NCBI RefSeq assembly: GCF_040683095.1
Contig: NZ_JBFBCI010000002.1
Span: forward strand, 186,001-250,000
Origin: Sphaerisporangium sp040683095
GTDB lineage: Bacteria > Actinomycetota > Actinomycetes > Streptosporangiales > Streptosporangiaceae
DNA: 64,000 bases
Direction: 5' to 3'
The stretch's first letter is position 1. Each line of letters starts with the position of its first letter. Below the pieces are notes generated by a model. The model was not told the origin of the DNA. It did not search any database and was given only the letters and a program-made list of their open reading frames with translations. The position numbers were made by a program, and so were the translations under genes. This document shows, piece by piece, positions 50,830 through 60,104 of this stretch.

Positions 50830-51792
50830 CTACACGCGGACGCCGAGGGCGCCGAGGGCGCGGCCGAGGCGGGCGGACTCCACGCCCAGCCATTGGCGGA
50901 ACTCGTCGCCGTCGAGGTACAGCGGGGTCCAGCCGTTGCGTACGCAGATCGCCTGCCAGCGTGGCGAGTCCGCGACGCCGCGGCACATCAGGGCCAGCGC
51001 CGCCCTGTCGGCCTCGGCGAGGTCGCCGGATCCCAGCAGGCCCCGCCAGTTCGCGCAGTACAGGTGGACGTCGGACTCCAGCAGCGTCGGGGCCTCGACG
51101 CCGGGCAGGCGGTCGGGCGAGGACACCGCGAGCACCCGCAGCTCCCCCGACCGCACGCGCGGCCGCACCGCCGCGTGCCCGGAGATCGCGACCGGGGCGC
51201 GTCCGGCCGCCAGCGCGGCGACGGCCTGCTCGCAGGTCGGATAGGCCGCGTACCGGACCAGGCGCGGGTCGACGCCGAGGCTCTGGGCCAGCATGCCGAG
51301 CAGGACGTGGTCGACCCCGCCCGTGTTCCTGCCCGCGACGGCGAGCCGGGACGGGTCGCGCCGCAGCGCGTCGGCGAACGCGCCGAACGTCGTCAGGCGC
51401 GAGGCCGCCGGGACGACCAGGAGCTCCCACTCGCCGCAGAGGCGGGCCAGCGGGGTGGTGCCGGCGAAGGCGGTGGCCTGGCGGACGTCCCGCACCGTCC
51501 CGACCAGCTCGGGCTCGGCCATCAGCATCATGCCGGGTTGCCGGGCGCGGGTGAACTCGGCCAGCGCCGACTCGAGCGGCCGGTTGACGACCCGCACCGC
51601 TCCGGCCAGCGACTCGCGCTCGGCCACTCCTTTGAGTGACCGGGCGATCATGTCCGTCTCGCCTCCCGCCGGCCCGGGCACCACCATCGAGACCGTGGCG
51701 GCGGCGAGCCTGCGGGGGTCGGTGGCGCTCCCGCATCCGGTGGCCATTGCGACAAGCCCCGCCCCGAGCGCGAGCACCTGGCGACGACGCAT
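50830..51792 (-). CDS. TctC/Bug-type substrate-binding lipoprotein (orphan)
   Basis: 320 aa. A signal peptide with lipobox is clear: MRRRQVLALGAGLVAMATGC with the lipid-carrying Cys20. The Bug fold follows: VSMVVPGPAGGETDMIARSL (ligand loop, ~34-53), VAGRNTGGVDHVLLGML, APVAISGHAAVRPRVRSGEL, LRVLAVSSPDRLPGVEAPTL. Bug proteins bind carboxylates and pass them to TctA/TctB membrane partners. No tctA or tctB is in the window, so it is an orphan. Probably anchored on the outer face of the membrane. Confidence 0.85.
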   Translation of the reverse strand: MRRRQVLALGAGLVAMATGCGSATDPRRLAAATVSMVVPGPAGGETDMIARSLKGVAERESLAGAVRVVNRPLESALAEFTRARQPGMMLMAEPELVGTVRDVRQATAFAGTTPLARLCGEWELLVVPAASRLTTFGAFADALRRDPSRLAVAGRNTGGVDHVLLGMLAQSLGVDPRLVRYAAYPTCEQAVAALAAGRAPVAISGHAAVRPRVRSGELRVLAVSSPDRLPGVEAPTLLESDVHLYCANWRGLLGSGDLAEADRAALALMCRGVADSPRWQAICVRNGWTPLYLDGDEFRQWLGVESARLGRALGALGVRV

Positions 51793-52008
51793 GGTTCACG
51801 CCCTTTCCCCCGATATCACCTAAATGCCCAGCTCATCGCCCCCGCACACGGCCCTCACCCCCCTCCACGGACCGGCGGGACCGCCTTCGGCGAAGGCTCG
51901 ATCCCCCGTGCGGGGGATGGGGTTCCCGATGTGGGGGGAGTCGCCGGGGGCGGGCCGGGCGGGAGCGTGGGGGTGCGCTCAATTCGTATCCCCGCGAAGG
52001 AGATCATC

Positions 52009-53202
52009 GTGTCGACGTCCCAGCAACCGGCGAGTTCGTCGTCGTCGCCCGTCTCGCCCGCCGCTCCGGAGCGCCCTCCGGAGCCTCCCTCACGGACGTC
52101 CCCGGGATCGTCCCCCGAAACGGGCTCCGGGACGCCGACCGGAGGAACACGGCGGGGAATCGGGGCCGCCGTCTGGGGCGGTTACGCGGCCGCCGTCTGG
52201 GCCGCCGTCTACGGGATCGTGGCCCTCAACTGGACGATTTCCGGCAAAGGCTTCCCCTTCGGACCCGACGCGTTCACCAGATCGTCACCCCTGTTAAGGG
52301 AGGTCTCCCCGCAGGCGGGGGCGCCCGTCTTCGCCGCGGTCCTGCTCGTGACCACGGTGGCGCTCCTGGCCATGGCCGGACGGCACGCGGTGATGCCGGG
52401 ACGCGCCCTGCGGGTCTCACTGCTCGCCTTCGGCTGGACCGTGACGGCCGTCCTGCTGGTCGGCGTGCCGACCGTGGACGTGCTGGCGCTCACCGGCTAC
52501 GCGCCGATGCTCATCCTCGGCGCCCCGTTCGGATGGCCCTCGGACGTCGACTACTCCCGGGTGCTCGACTGGTCGCTGCTGAACCAGTTCTGGTCCCTGG
52601 CGGGCGGATTCCTGCTCGCGTTCGCGGTGCTGTCCTGGCAGCGGCGCAGCCGTGGCGCGTGCTCCCGATGCGGCCGGGACGACGACCACCGGCCCGGGGA
52701 CGGGCTCCGCGTCCTTGCGTGGAGCCGCCGGGCGACGATCACCGCCGTGGTGATCCCCCTCCTGTACGCCGCGAGCCGCTTCGCCTGGGCCGTGCACATC
52801 CCGCTGGGCATCGACGACGCGATGCTGCGCTTTCTGTGGGACTCGGGGGCCGTCTGGGCGGGTTTGGGGCTCGCGAGCTTCGCCACGGTCGGCGCGATCC
52901 TCACCCTGGGGCTGGTACGGCGCTGGGGCGAGGTCTTCCCCCGCTGGGTGGTCGGCCTCGCGGGCCGCCGCGTGCCGGTCAAGCTGGCGGTGATCCCGGC
53001 GGCGTACGTGGTCCCCATCGTGATCACGGGCGGCATCGGCATCATGACCTCGCCGGAGCTCGTGAACATGACGGGCTACAGCCCCGTCCTCATCGCCACG
53101 CACCTGCTCTGGCCGCTGTGGGGCGTCGCCCTCGCCGTCGCGACGTACGCCTACTACCTGCGACGCCGCGGCGCCTGCCGGACCTGCGGACGCGAGGGAT
53201 GA
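52009..53202 (+). CDS. multi-pass membrane protein of unknown function
   Basis: 397 aa from a GTG at 52009 with GAAGGAG upstream. A Ser/Pro-rich cytosolic leader (~1-50) is followed by about eight membrane segments (GGYAAAVWAAVYGIVALNWT, LNQFWSLAGGFLLAFAVLSW, LAVIPAAYVVPIVITGGIGI and others). Two CxxC pairs on the cytosolic side (ACSRCGRDD ~218, and ACRTCGREG at the C-terminus) look like a split zinc ribbon. Family not recognised. It overlaps the polyprenyl-synthetase pseudogene start by 4 bp (ATGA). Confidence 0.75.
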   Translation: MSTSQQPASSSSSPVSPAAPERPPEPPSRTSPGSSPETGSGTPTGGTRRGIGAAVWGGYAAAVWAAVYGIVALNWTISGKGFPFGPDAFTRSSPLLREVSPQAGAPVFAAVLLVTTVALLAMAGRHAVMPGRALRVSLLAFGWTVTAVLLVGVPTVDVLALTGYAPMLILGAPFGWPSDVDYSRVLDWSLLNQFWSLAGGFLLAFAVLSWQRRSRGACSRCGRDDDHRPGDGLRVLAWSRRATITAVVIPLLYAASRFAWAVHIPLGIDDAMLRFLWDSGAVWAGLGLASFATVGAILTLGLVRRWGEVFPRWVVGLAGRRVPVKLAVIPAAYVVPIVITGGIGIMTSPELVNMTGYSPVLIATHLLWPLWGVALAVATYAYYLRRRGACRTCGREG

Positions 53203-54193
53203 CCGCCATGCGAACGGACCCCGGCCCCCTCGCCCTGGAACCGGGCGGCGTCTCGCGACGGACGGGCGGCACCGGCGACGACCTGGCCGTGTGGACGCGG
53301 CGCGCCCTGGCCGAGGTGGAAGATCTGCTGGCCTCGGCCCTGCACAGCCCCGGAGACCCCTTCCTGACCTCCGTCGCCACGCACCTGCTCGGCGCGGGCG
53401 GCAAGCGGCTTCGCCCGAGAATCGCCCTGCTCGCCGCGACGTTCGGCGACCCGGACCGGCCCGGAGTGATCCGCGCGGCGCCCGCCTCGTCAGCGGGCAG
53501 ATCCGCGAAATCGCCGGCGCGCAGGACGCCGCCGGCCCGAACCAGCACACGCGAGGCGGCGTCCCGAAGCCGGACTCCACCGTGCGAGACAGCGGTCCGG
53601 GGGGACGTCGCGGCGTGGGGCACGGGGACCCTGAGCGGTACCACATGAGTGTCATCGCCGACAAGACCGCCGCGCTGTTCGCGCTGGCCGCGCGGCTCGG
53701 GGCGCACGCCGCGGGGGCGCGCCCCGAGCTCCGCGACGCGCTGGGCGAGTTCGCGGAGGCGTACGGCATCGCCTTCCAGTTGTGCGACGACGTGCTCGAC
53801 ATCGCCGAGCCGTCCTCGCGCGCGGGCAAACCGGCGGGCGCGGACCTGCGGCAGGGCGTTCCGACGCTGCCGATGCTGCGGGCCCTGCGGGGGCGGGGCC
53901 GCGGACCGGCGCGGCTGCGCAGGCTGGTGGCCCGGGGGCCGATCACGGACGCGAACCGCCTGGCCGCCGTGACCCGCCTGCTGCGGGACTCCTCCGGCCT
54001 CGCCCAGGCCCGTGCCGAGGTCGAGCGGTACGCGGACCGGGCCCGCCGCGCCCTCGGCGCCCTGCCGGACTCCCCCGCGCGCGCCGCCCTCGACGGCATG
54101 TGCGACGAGCTCGTGTCCCGCGCGTCCGGCCGTCCGGCCTCCGAGGCGGGCTCTCGGGCTCACCCCTCGGGGCTGACGAAGCCGGACTCGTAG
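53199..54193 (+). pseudogene. polyprenyl diphosphate synthase, central deletion and frameshift
   Basis: Frame 1 starts at the ATG at 53199 and gives the normal N-terminus: VEDLLASALHSPGDPFLTSV, then HLLGAGGKRLRPRIALLAAT and GVIRAA (to ~53487). Frame 3 then resumes much later in the protein: ARLVSGQIREIAGAQD, MSVIADKTAALFALAARLGA, and the second Asp motif AFQLCDDVLDIAEPS. About 110 residues, including the first DDxxD motif, are gone. An odd ~30-residue insert precedes MSVIADK. Without the first Asp-rich motif no prenyl transfer is possible. The end overlaps the convergent response-regulator gene by 34 bp. Confidence 0.8.
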
Positions 54194-54831
54194 GCGGCGA
54201 TCACGGCCTGCGTGCGGTCGCGGACGGCGAGTTTGGTGAGGATGTTCCCGACATGGGTCTTGACGGTCTCGGCCCCGACCACCAGGTGGGCGGCGATCTC
54301 GGCGTTGGACAGGCCTGTCGCCATGAGCCGCAGGACGTCCTCCTCCCGGTCGGTGAGCCGGGCGCGGCGCAGCCGGTCGGCGGCCGGGCCCGTGGCCGCG
54401 GGCCCTCGCCCGTGGGAGCCGGCCAGGCGGCGGATCGCGGCGGGGAACACCAGGGACTCGCCCCGTGCCACCACCCGCACGGCCTGTACGACCTCCGCCG
54501 GGCGGGCGCGCTTCAGCAGGAAACCGTTCGCGCCCGCCCGCAACGCCTCGTACACGTGGTCGTCGTTCTCGAACGTGGTGACGACGAGCACCTTCGGGGG
54601 CGCGGCGGAGGCGGCCAGCAGGCGGCGCGTCGCCTCGATGCCGTCGATGGCGGGCATCCGCACGTCCATGAGCAGGACGTCGGGCCGGGAGCGCGCCACC
54701 ATCGCCATCACCTCGGCGCCGTCGGCCGCCTCGCCCACGACCTCCAGATCGGGCTGCGCGTCGACGATGACGCGCAGCCCGACCCGGATCAGCTCCTCGT
54801 CGTCGACGATGGCCACGCGGATCGCCGTCAC
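54160..54831 (-). CDS. NarL/LuxR-type response regulator
   Basis: 223 aa. Receiver: VAIVDDEELIRVGLRVIVDA, phospho-Asp in VLLMDVRMPAIDG (~56), LLKRARP with the conserved Lys. LuxR HTH: LTDREEDVLRLMATGLSNAE, IAAHLVVGAETVKTHVGNIL (~160-200). Encoded 121 bp downstream of a DesK-like sensor kinase on the same strand, its evident partner. Confidence 0.93.
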   Translation of the reverse strand: MTAIRVAIVDDEELIRVGLRVIVDAQPDLEVVGEAADGAEVMAMVARSRPDVLLMDVRMPAIDGIEATRRLLAASAAPPKVLVVTTFENDDHVYEALRAGANGFLLKRARPAEVVQAVRVVARGESLVFPAAIRRLAGSHGRGPAATGPAADRLRRARLTDREEDVLRLMATGLSNAEIAAHLVVGAETVKTHVGNILTKLAVRDRTQAVIAAYESGFVSPEG

Positions 54832-54952
54832 ACCGCCCTCCCTGCCGCGCCGACGGGCGAGATCACCGTCACACCACCTTCCGAAGCGGGCAAGGCCCGG
54901 ACGCCCGGCAGCCGGAGCAAGGCATCGGGAACCGGACGGAAAGCGGGCGGAT

Positions 54953-56272
54953 TCATCGGGGCGGCTCCACCGGGAGGCGTACCGACACCTTCCACTGCCC
55001 GCCGTCCGGCCCGGCGGTCATGGAGCCGCCCAGGATCGTCACCCGCTCCCTCATCCCCGCGAGCCCCCGCCCGCCCTCGCGGGCCGCGGGGACGCCGGTC
55101 ACGGGGTTGGTCACCTCGATGGCGAGCGCGCGGGCGTCGGCGGCGACGCGCAACGCCACGGGGACCGGCCCGGCGTGCCGCAGTACGTTGGTGAGGCTCT
55201 CCTGGATGATGCGGTACCCCTCGCGCGACACGGAGGCGGGCAGATCGTCCACCGGCCCCTCGACCTGGGCGCGCACGTCGACGCCGGTGCCGCGCGAGTG
55301 CTCGACGAGACGGCGCAGCCCGCCCAGCCGGTGCTCGGGCGCGCGATCCGCGGACGAGCCGTCCCCCGGACGGGGGCCGACGCCGGTGGTCCCCGGCAGG
55401 GCGTCGCCGTCGCCGGCGGGGTCGCGTTCGCGCAGCATGCCGAGCACGCGGTCCAGGTCCTCCGCCGCGGCGCGGCCGGTCTCCTCGATGGCGGCGAGCG
55501 CGCGGCCGGCGAACTCCGGGTCGGTGCGCAGCAGCTCGCGCGCGGCGGCGGCCTGTAACGTCGTCACCGTCAGCGCGTGGCCGATGGAGTCGTGAAGCTC
55601 GCGGGCCAGGCGGTTGCGCTCGGCCAGCCTGGCGGCGCGCGCCTCCAGCGCGGCGATCCGCTCGGCGGAGGACGGGCCGAGCAGCACCGGCGCCATCACC
55701 GCCGCGAGGCCGCCGAGCCCGGCGACGGCGTAGAGCACACCGACCAGCATGAGGACGCCGAGCAGCCCGAGCCACGGGCCGTCCTGCCGGCCCAGCGGCC
55801 CGAGCCGCAGCCCGTCGAGCGCACCGCTCACGACGCCCAGCGACTCGACGGCGAACGCCAGCCCCATCACCAGCGGGATGAGCAGCAGCAACCCGACCAG
55901 TCCCCCGGCGGCCAGGTGGACGGCGAACCACAGGGCCGCCCGCAGGCGGGTCTCGCGCGCCGCCCTGCCGGGCTCGGCCGTCACCGGCGGGTCGGGAAGG
56001 GCCACGCCGAGCAGCGAGCGGGCCGCCGCGATCTCCAGGGCGCGGGTGCCGCGCAGGAACGGCGGCACCAGGCCGATCACTGCCACCAGGGCGAGCACGA
56101 GCACGAGCAGCCCGTACGGTTCGCCGGGGACGGCGAACATGCCGGCGAAGGCCACGCCGAGCAGGATGTACGGCAGGAGCAGGACCGCGCCGAGCAGCAG
56201 GTGGACGGCGCGCCGGTAGGTCGTTCCGCTGACGAGCGGGGCGACCAGGGCACGAATCCACACGCCCTCCAT
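54953..56272 (-). CDS. sensor histidine kinase (DesK/HisKA_3 type)
   Basis: 439 aa if started at the ATG at 56272 (MEGVWIRALVAPLVSGTTYR); an upstream ATG at 56299 is possible. About five or six N-terminal membrane segments (~25-210: AVHLLLGAVLLLPYILLGVA, LVGLLLLIPLVMGLAFAVES). Phospho-His in RNRLARELHDSIGHALTVTT (~240). ATPase: IIQESLTNVLRHAGPV (~365) and GGRGLAGMRERVTILGGSM. The insert between (DPAGDGDALPGTTGVGPRPG) is low-complexity. Pairs with the response regulator downstream; signal unknown. Confidence 0.9.
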   Translation of the reverse strand: MEGVWIRALVAPLVSGTTYRRAVHLLLGAVLLLPYILLGVAFAGMFAVPGEPYGLLVLVLALVAVIGLVPPFLRGTRALEIAAARSLLGVALPDPPVTAEPGRAARETRLRAALWFAVHLAAGGLVGLLLLIPLVMGLAFAVESLGVVSGALDGLRLGPLGRQDGPWLGLLGVLMLVGVLYAVAGLGGLAAVMAPVLLGPSSAERIAALEARAARLAERNRLARELHDSIGHALTVTTLQAAAARELLRTDPEFAGRALAAIEETGRAAAEDLDRVLGMLRERDPAGDGDALPGTTGVGPRPGDGSSADRAPEHRLGGLRRLVEHSRGTGVDVRAQVEGPVDDLPASVSREGYRIIQESLTNVLRHAGPVPVALRVAADARALAIEVTNPVTGVPAAREGGRGLAGMRERVTILGGSMTAGPDGGQWKVSVRLPVEPPR

Positions 56273-56407
56273 TCTCCCAGACCACCCCACCCCGGCCATG
56301 CCGTAGCGCGGCCAGGGCCGCCGAGCGGCTGACGAGTCAGACGCGCAGGACCAGGTCTCGCCGTGGGCGCGGGACGTGGGCGACCGTCACGGGCGGCCGA
56401 GGGTTCG

Positions 56408-57352
56408 TCAGCGGTGGCGGGGGCGGGGCTTCAGGCGCGTGCCGGGCAGAGCCGGGGCGGGCAGCGGCGCGCCGTCGAAGCCCTCGACGGTGCCGAACGC
56501 GCCGCCCTCCGCCCATTCCTTGCGGAACCGCTCGATCTCCTCGTGGGTGCGGCCGACGAAGTTCCACCACATGACGAGCTGTTCCTCGAACGGCTCGCCG
56601 CCGAGCAACAGCACCCGGCTCGCCGGCCCCGCGGCGACGGCCAGCTCCGTCCGCCCCTGCCCGAGGTACAGCAGCGGCCCCGGTTCCAGGGCCTCGCCGT
56701 CCACCTCGGCCGCGCCGGCCAGCACCAGCGCGGCGTACTCGAAGTCCGGCCGGACGGGCAGTGTGACCGCCGCCCCCGCCTCCAGGGCCACCTCGGCGCC
56801 GACCAGCGGGGTGTAGGCGCGGGCGGGTGAGGTCGCCCCGCCGAGCTCGCCGATGATGACGGTGGTCGTTACGCCCGGCGCGGTCAGCACGGGCAGGTCG
56901 GGGTGGTGGTCGAACGCCGGGTCGGTGTGCCGGGACCCGTCGGGCAGCGCCACCCAGAGCTGGACTCCGTGCAACACGCCCTCCGCGGGCGACTCCTCGG
57001 CGTGGGAGATCGCGCGGCCGGCCGTCATGAGGTTCAGCCGCCCCGGGGTGATCACCTGCTCGCTGCCGAGGCTGTCGCGGTGCAGGACCTCCCCTTCGAG
57101 CAACCAGGTGACCGTCTGGAGGCCGGTGTGCGGGTGGGGGGCCACCCGCATGGCGGCGGGCTCGGGGCCATAGTGGTCGACGAAGCACCACGCGCCGACC
57201 ATGCGGCGGTCGCGGCTCGGGAGGGTGCGGGTCACCTTCATGCCCCGGGTGCCGCCGAGGACGACGTCCCGGCCCTCCAGCAGCTCGTGCGCGGGCCCGC
57301 CGGCCCGCGCCTCGCACACCGTCTCCTGCGGATCGCTTTCCAGGTTGCTCAC
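56408..57352 (-). CDS. pirin-family protein
   Basis: 314 aa from the GTG at 57352 (VSNLESDP). Pirin motifs: DHYGPEPAAMRVAPHPHTGL with the metal-binding His pair (~58-75), TVTWLLEGEVLHRDSLGSEQ, and GRAISHAEESPAEGVLHGVQ (third His and Glu, ~110-130), then WVALPDGSRHTDPAFDHH. Some pirins are quercetin dioxygenases; others regulate transcription or central metabolism. A cupin-type fold, cytosolic. Function here unknown. 80 bp downstream of glmS on the same strand. Confidence 0.9.
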   Translation of the reverse strand: MSNLESDPQETVCEARAGGPAHELLEGRDVVLGGTRGMKVTRTLPSRDRRMVGAWCFVDHYGPEPAAMRVAPHPHTGLQTVTWLLEGEVLHRDSLGSEQVITPGRLNLMTAGRAISHAEESPAEGVLHGVQLWVALPDGSRHTDPAFDHHPDLPVLTAPGVTTTVIIGELGGATSPARAYTPLVGAEVALEAGAAVTLPVRPDFEYAALVLAGAAEVDGEALEPGPLLYLGQGRTELAVAAGPASRVLLLGGEPFEEQLVMWWNFVGRTHEEIERFRKEWAEGGAFGTVEGFDGAPLPAPALPGTRLKPRPRHR

Positions 57353-57432
57353 CCGATCGACTGTACGGCCCCCGGCCGTGCCCCCCGCGGTGGGCCGGGA
57401 CCGCGGCCCCAGGCTGCGTAAGAGGGCGGATG

Positions 57433-59253
57433 TCACTCGACGGTGACGCTCTTGGCCAGATTGCGCGGCTTGTCGACGTCGCGTTCGAGGGCGACGGCCG
57501 CGTGGTAGGCGAAGAGCTGGAGGGGGATGCCGAGGAGGATCGGGTCCAGCTCGACCTCGTTCTTCGGCACCACGATGACGTCGTCGGCCAGCTTGGCGTC
57601 CTGCTCGCGGTGACCGATCATGAGCACCTTGCCGCCGCGGGCGCGGATCTCGCCGAGGGTGGTGAGGTTCTTGTCGAGCAGCTCGTCGTCGGGCACGACC
57701 GCCACGGTCGGCATGTCCGGGCCGATCAGCGCCAGCGGGCCGTGCTTCAGCTCGCTCGCCGGGTACGCCTCGGCGTGCACGTACGAGATCTCCTTGAGCT
57801 TCTGGGCGCCCTCGCGGGCCACCGGGTAGCCGCGCACCCGGCCGACGAACATCATCCCGGGGTGGGGGGCGTACTTGCTGGCGAGGGCGGCGATGGCGTC
57901 GCTCTGCTCGACGATCCGCTCGATCTGCTCGGGGAGCCGCCTGAGCCCGTCGGCGATGCGCCGGCCGTCGGACGGGGAAAGGTCGCGGACGCGGCCGAAG
58001 TGCAGCGCGATCAGGGCGAACGCGACGGCCGTCGAGGTGAACGCCTTGGTCGAGGCCACCGAGACCTCCGGCCCGGCGTGCAGGTAGACGCCGCCGTCCA
58101 CCTCCCGCGCGATCGCGCTGCCGACCGCGTTGACGACGCCGAGGACGCGCCCGCCCTTGCGCTTCAGCTCCTGCACGGCGGCGAGCGTGTCGTAGGTCTC
58201 CCCCGACTGGCTGACGGCGACGTACAGCGTGTCGTGCTCGACCACGGGGCTGCGGTAGCGGAACTCGGAGGCGGGCTCGGCGTCGGCGGGAATGCGGGCG
58301 AGCTCCTCGATGAGCTGGGCGCCGATCTGCCCGGCGTAGTAGGCGGAGCCACAGCCGATGATCTTGACGCGGCGGAACGCGCGGGTCTCGCGGGGGTCGA
58401 GGTTGAGCCCGCCCAGGTGGGCGATGTGGAACCGGTCATCGAGGCGCCCGCGCAGCGTGCGCGCCACCGACTCGGGCTGGTCGGAGATCTCCTTGAGCAG
58501 GTAGTGCTCGAACCCGCCGGTGTCGTAGTGCCCAGCGTCCCAGTCGACGGTCAGCGGCTCCTTGGAGGTGACGCGGGCGTCCATGGTGAAGGTGTGGAAG
58601 CCGTCGGCCTTCAGCACGGCGAGCTCGCCGTCCTCCAGGTGGACGACCTGGCGGGTGTAGCGGACCAGCGCGGCGACGTCGGAGGCGCAGAACATCTCCT
58701 TCTCACCGATGCCGATCACGATCGGGCTGCCGTTGCGGGCGACGACGATCTCGGAGCCGCGCTCGGCGTCCATGACGGCGATGCCGTAGGTGCCGACGAC
58801 GCTCTTCAGCGCCTCCCTGACGGCCTCCTCCAGGGAGTCGGAGTCCTGGACGATGCGGGCGATCAGGTGGGCGAGCACCTCGGTGTCGGTCTCGGAGACG
58901 AACACGGCGCCGTCGGCGATGAGCTTGGCGCGCAGTTCGTCGGCGTTCTCGATGATGCCGTTGTGGACGACCGCGATGCGCTCCTTGGTGTCCAGGTGGG
59001 GGTGGGCGTTGACGTCGTTGGGCACGCCGTGCGTGGCCCAGCGGGTGTGCCCGATGCCGAGGCCGCCCTTGAACCGCGCGGGTACGGCGGCGGCGAGGTC
59101 GGCGACCCTGCCCTTGACCTTGCGTACCTTCAGCCCTTTGTTGTTCACCACGAGACCGGCCGAGTCGTAGCCTCGGTACTCCAGGCGCTGCAGCCCTTCC
59201 AAAAGGATCGGCGCCGCGTCCTTGGGCCCGATGTAAGCGACGATTCCGCACAT
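57433..59253 (-). CDS. glmS: glutamine-fructose-6-phosphate aminotransferase
   Basis: 606 aa, the standard length. The start MCGIVAYIGPKDAAPILLEG exposes the N-terminal nucleophile Cys after Met removal. The glutaminase domain continues with LEYRGYDSAGLVV and GHTRWATHG. Two SIS sugar-isomerase domains follow (GCGSAYYAGQIGAQLIEELA, SQSGETYDTLAAVQELKRKG), and the C-terminus ends PRNLAKSVTVE as in all GlmS. Makes glucosamine-6-phosphate for peptidoglycan. A small gene ends 17 bp upstream on the same strand and is probably cotranscribed. Confidence 0.97.
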   Translation of the reverse strand: MCGIVAYIGPKDAAPILLEGLQRLEYRGYDSAGLVVNNKGLKVRKVKGRVADLAAAVPARFKGGLGIGHTRWATHGVPNDVNAHPHLDTKERIAVVHNGIIENADELRAKLIADGAVFVSETDTEVLAHLIARIVQDSDSLEEAVREALKSVVGTYGIAVMDAERGSEIVVARNGSPIVIGIGEKEMFCASDVAALVRYTRQVVHLEDGELAVLKADGFHTFTMDARVTSKEPLTVDWDAGHYDTGGFEHYLLKEISDQPESVARTLRGRLDDRFHIAHLGGLNLDPRETRAFRRVKIIGCGSAYYAGQIGAQLIEELARIPADAEPASEFRYRSPVVEHDTLYVAVSQSGETYDTLAAVQELKRKGGRVLGVVNAVGSAIAREVDGGVYLHAGPEVSVASTKAFTSTAVAFALIALHFGRVRDLSPSDGRRIADGLRRLPEQIERIVEQSDAIAALASKYAPHPGMMFVGRVRGYPVAREGAQKLKEISYVHAEAYPASELKHGPLALIGPDMPTVAVVPDDELLDKNLTTLGEIRARGGKVLMIGHREQDAKLADDVIVVPKNEVELDPILLGIPLQLFAYHAAVALERDVDKPRNLAKSVTVE

Positions 59254-59270
59254 ATGAAATCTCCTTGGCG

Positions 59271-59546
59271 CTAGCCGTACACGATGCGGCGCAGTTGGCG
59301 CAGGGACAGCTCAGGGGCCGCGACGCGGCGGGCCGACAGCTCGGCGGCGATCCCGGGGAAGATCTGATCGTTGGTGAGACCTCGGGCCTTCATCTCACCG
59401 TGGCGGCGGCGGACGTACTCCTCGACGGACTCCGAGAAGTAGGCCACGACCTCCGCCACGACCCGCGCCGCCTCCCCCGGGCCAAGGGAGGTGGTCCGGG
59501 TCAGGTGGGTGATCAGATCCTCGTAGGAATGCCGGGCCGTGGACAC
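59271..59546 (-). CDS. small conserved-looking protein encoded upstream of glmS
   Basis: 91 aa from a GTG at 59546 (VSTARHSYEDLITHLTRTTS). The frame is open further upstream, but that part is Arg/Pro-rich and non-coding in character. The protein is all-helical and charged: LGPGEAARVVAEVVAYFSES, EEYVRRRHGEMKARGLTNDQ, ELSLRQLRRIVYG. No membrane segment or known motif. It ends 17 bp before glmS, so a joint transcript is likely. Function unknown; the link to amino-sugar synthesis is only positional. Confidence 0.7.
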   Translation of the reverse strand: MSTARHSYEDLITHLTRTTSLGPGEAARVVAEVVAYFSESVEEYVRRRHGEMKARGLTNDQIFPGIAAELSARRVAAPELSLRQLRRIVYG

Positions 59547-59872
59547 AGGCCAGGACTTTACGCAGGAAAGAGATGCCACGCCAAGATTTCTGCCCGAATT
59601 CGGGCAAGGATACGCACTAGAAGGGCCCGCCGTCCGGCATCGAGCAGGCAATGGACACGTCGAGCACCCCGGGCGCTCCCGATCGGGCACGGGCATGGAC
59701 GCCCGGTACCCGCGAAGCGCCCGGTCACGCACCGTGCGCCGCGAACCCCGCCCGGAGACCGCGCCGGCCGATCTCCGCACGCTCGAAGACGGCTCACCCG
59801 GCGGACTGCGCACACCAGGTCCCCGGACGCGCTAGAGTCTTTGCGTGGCCGGGGATCGTTCCCGAGGCTCAC
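59547..59872. other. intergenic region between the pre-glmS gene and the tRNA cluster
   Basis: 326 bp with no gene recognised; frames on both strands are Arg/Pro-rich. It should hold the promoter of the glmS unit (leftward, near 59550-59600, where CAAGATTTCTGCCCG is less G/C-rich). The tRNA promoter (rightward, near CTAGAGTCT at 59832) is also expected here. Confidence 0.4.
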
Positions 59873-59945
59873 GCGGACGTGGCTCAGCTGGTAGAGCATC
59901 ACCTTGCCAAGGTGAGGGTCGCGGGTTCGAATCCCGTCGTCCGCT
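59873..59945 (+). tRNA. tRNA-Gly (anticodon GCC)
   Basis: 73 nt. Acceptor stem GCGGACG/CGTCCGC, D arm GCTCAGCTGGTAGAGC, anticodon stem CACCT/AGGTG with loop TGCCA giving GCC, T arm GCGGGTTCGAATCCCGT. CCA is not encoded. Identical to the third tRNA in this cluster. Confidence 0.95.
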
Positions 59946-59955
59946 CGAAGATCCT

Positions 59956-60026
59956 GGTGGAGTGGCCGAGAGGCGAGGCAGCGGCCTGCAAAGCCGCGTA
60001 CACGGGTTCAAATCCCGTCTCCACCT
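59956..60026 (+). tRNA. tRNA-Cys (anticodon GCA)
   Basis: 71 nt. Acceptor stem GGTGGAG/CTCCACC, anticodon stem GCGGC/GCCGC with loop CTGCAAA giving GCA, T arm ACGGGTTCAAATCCCGT. CCA not encoded. 10 bp after the first tRNA-Gly. Confidence 0.95.
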
Positions 60027-60104
60027 CGACGGAATCTCGCGCTGCCGGGATCCGGTAAAGTTGTACCAGGCGCTGGCAGGAGCCTCCGGGTTCCTGGTGG
60101 TCGC

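Noticed and set aside
51636..53648. 670-codon plus-strand frame overlapping three genes
   Set aside because: Its start is antisense to the TctC gene and its middle is Arg-rich out-of-frame membrane-protein sequence; only the last part is the true N-terminus of the polyprenyl-synthase pseudogene.
59558..59902. coding frames across the pre-tRNA region and tRNA genes
   Set aside because: They run into the tRNA genes and translate to Arg/Pro-rich sequence; not real genes.
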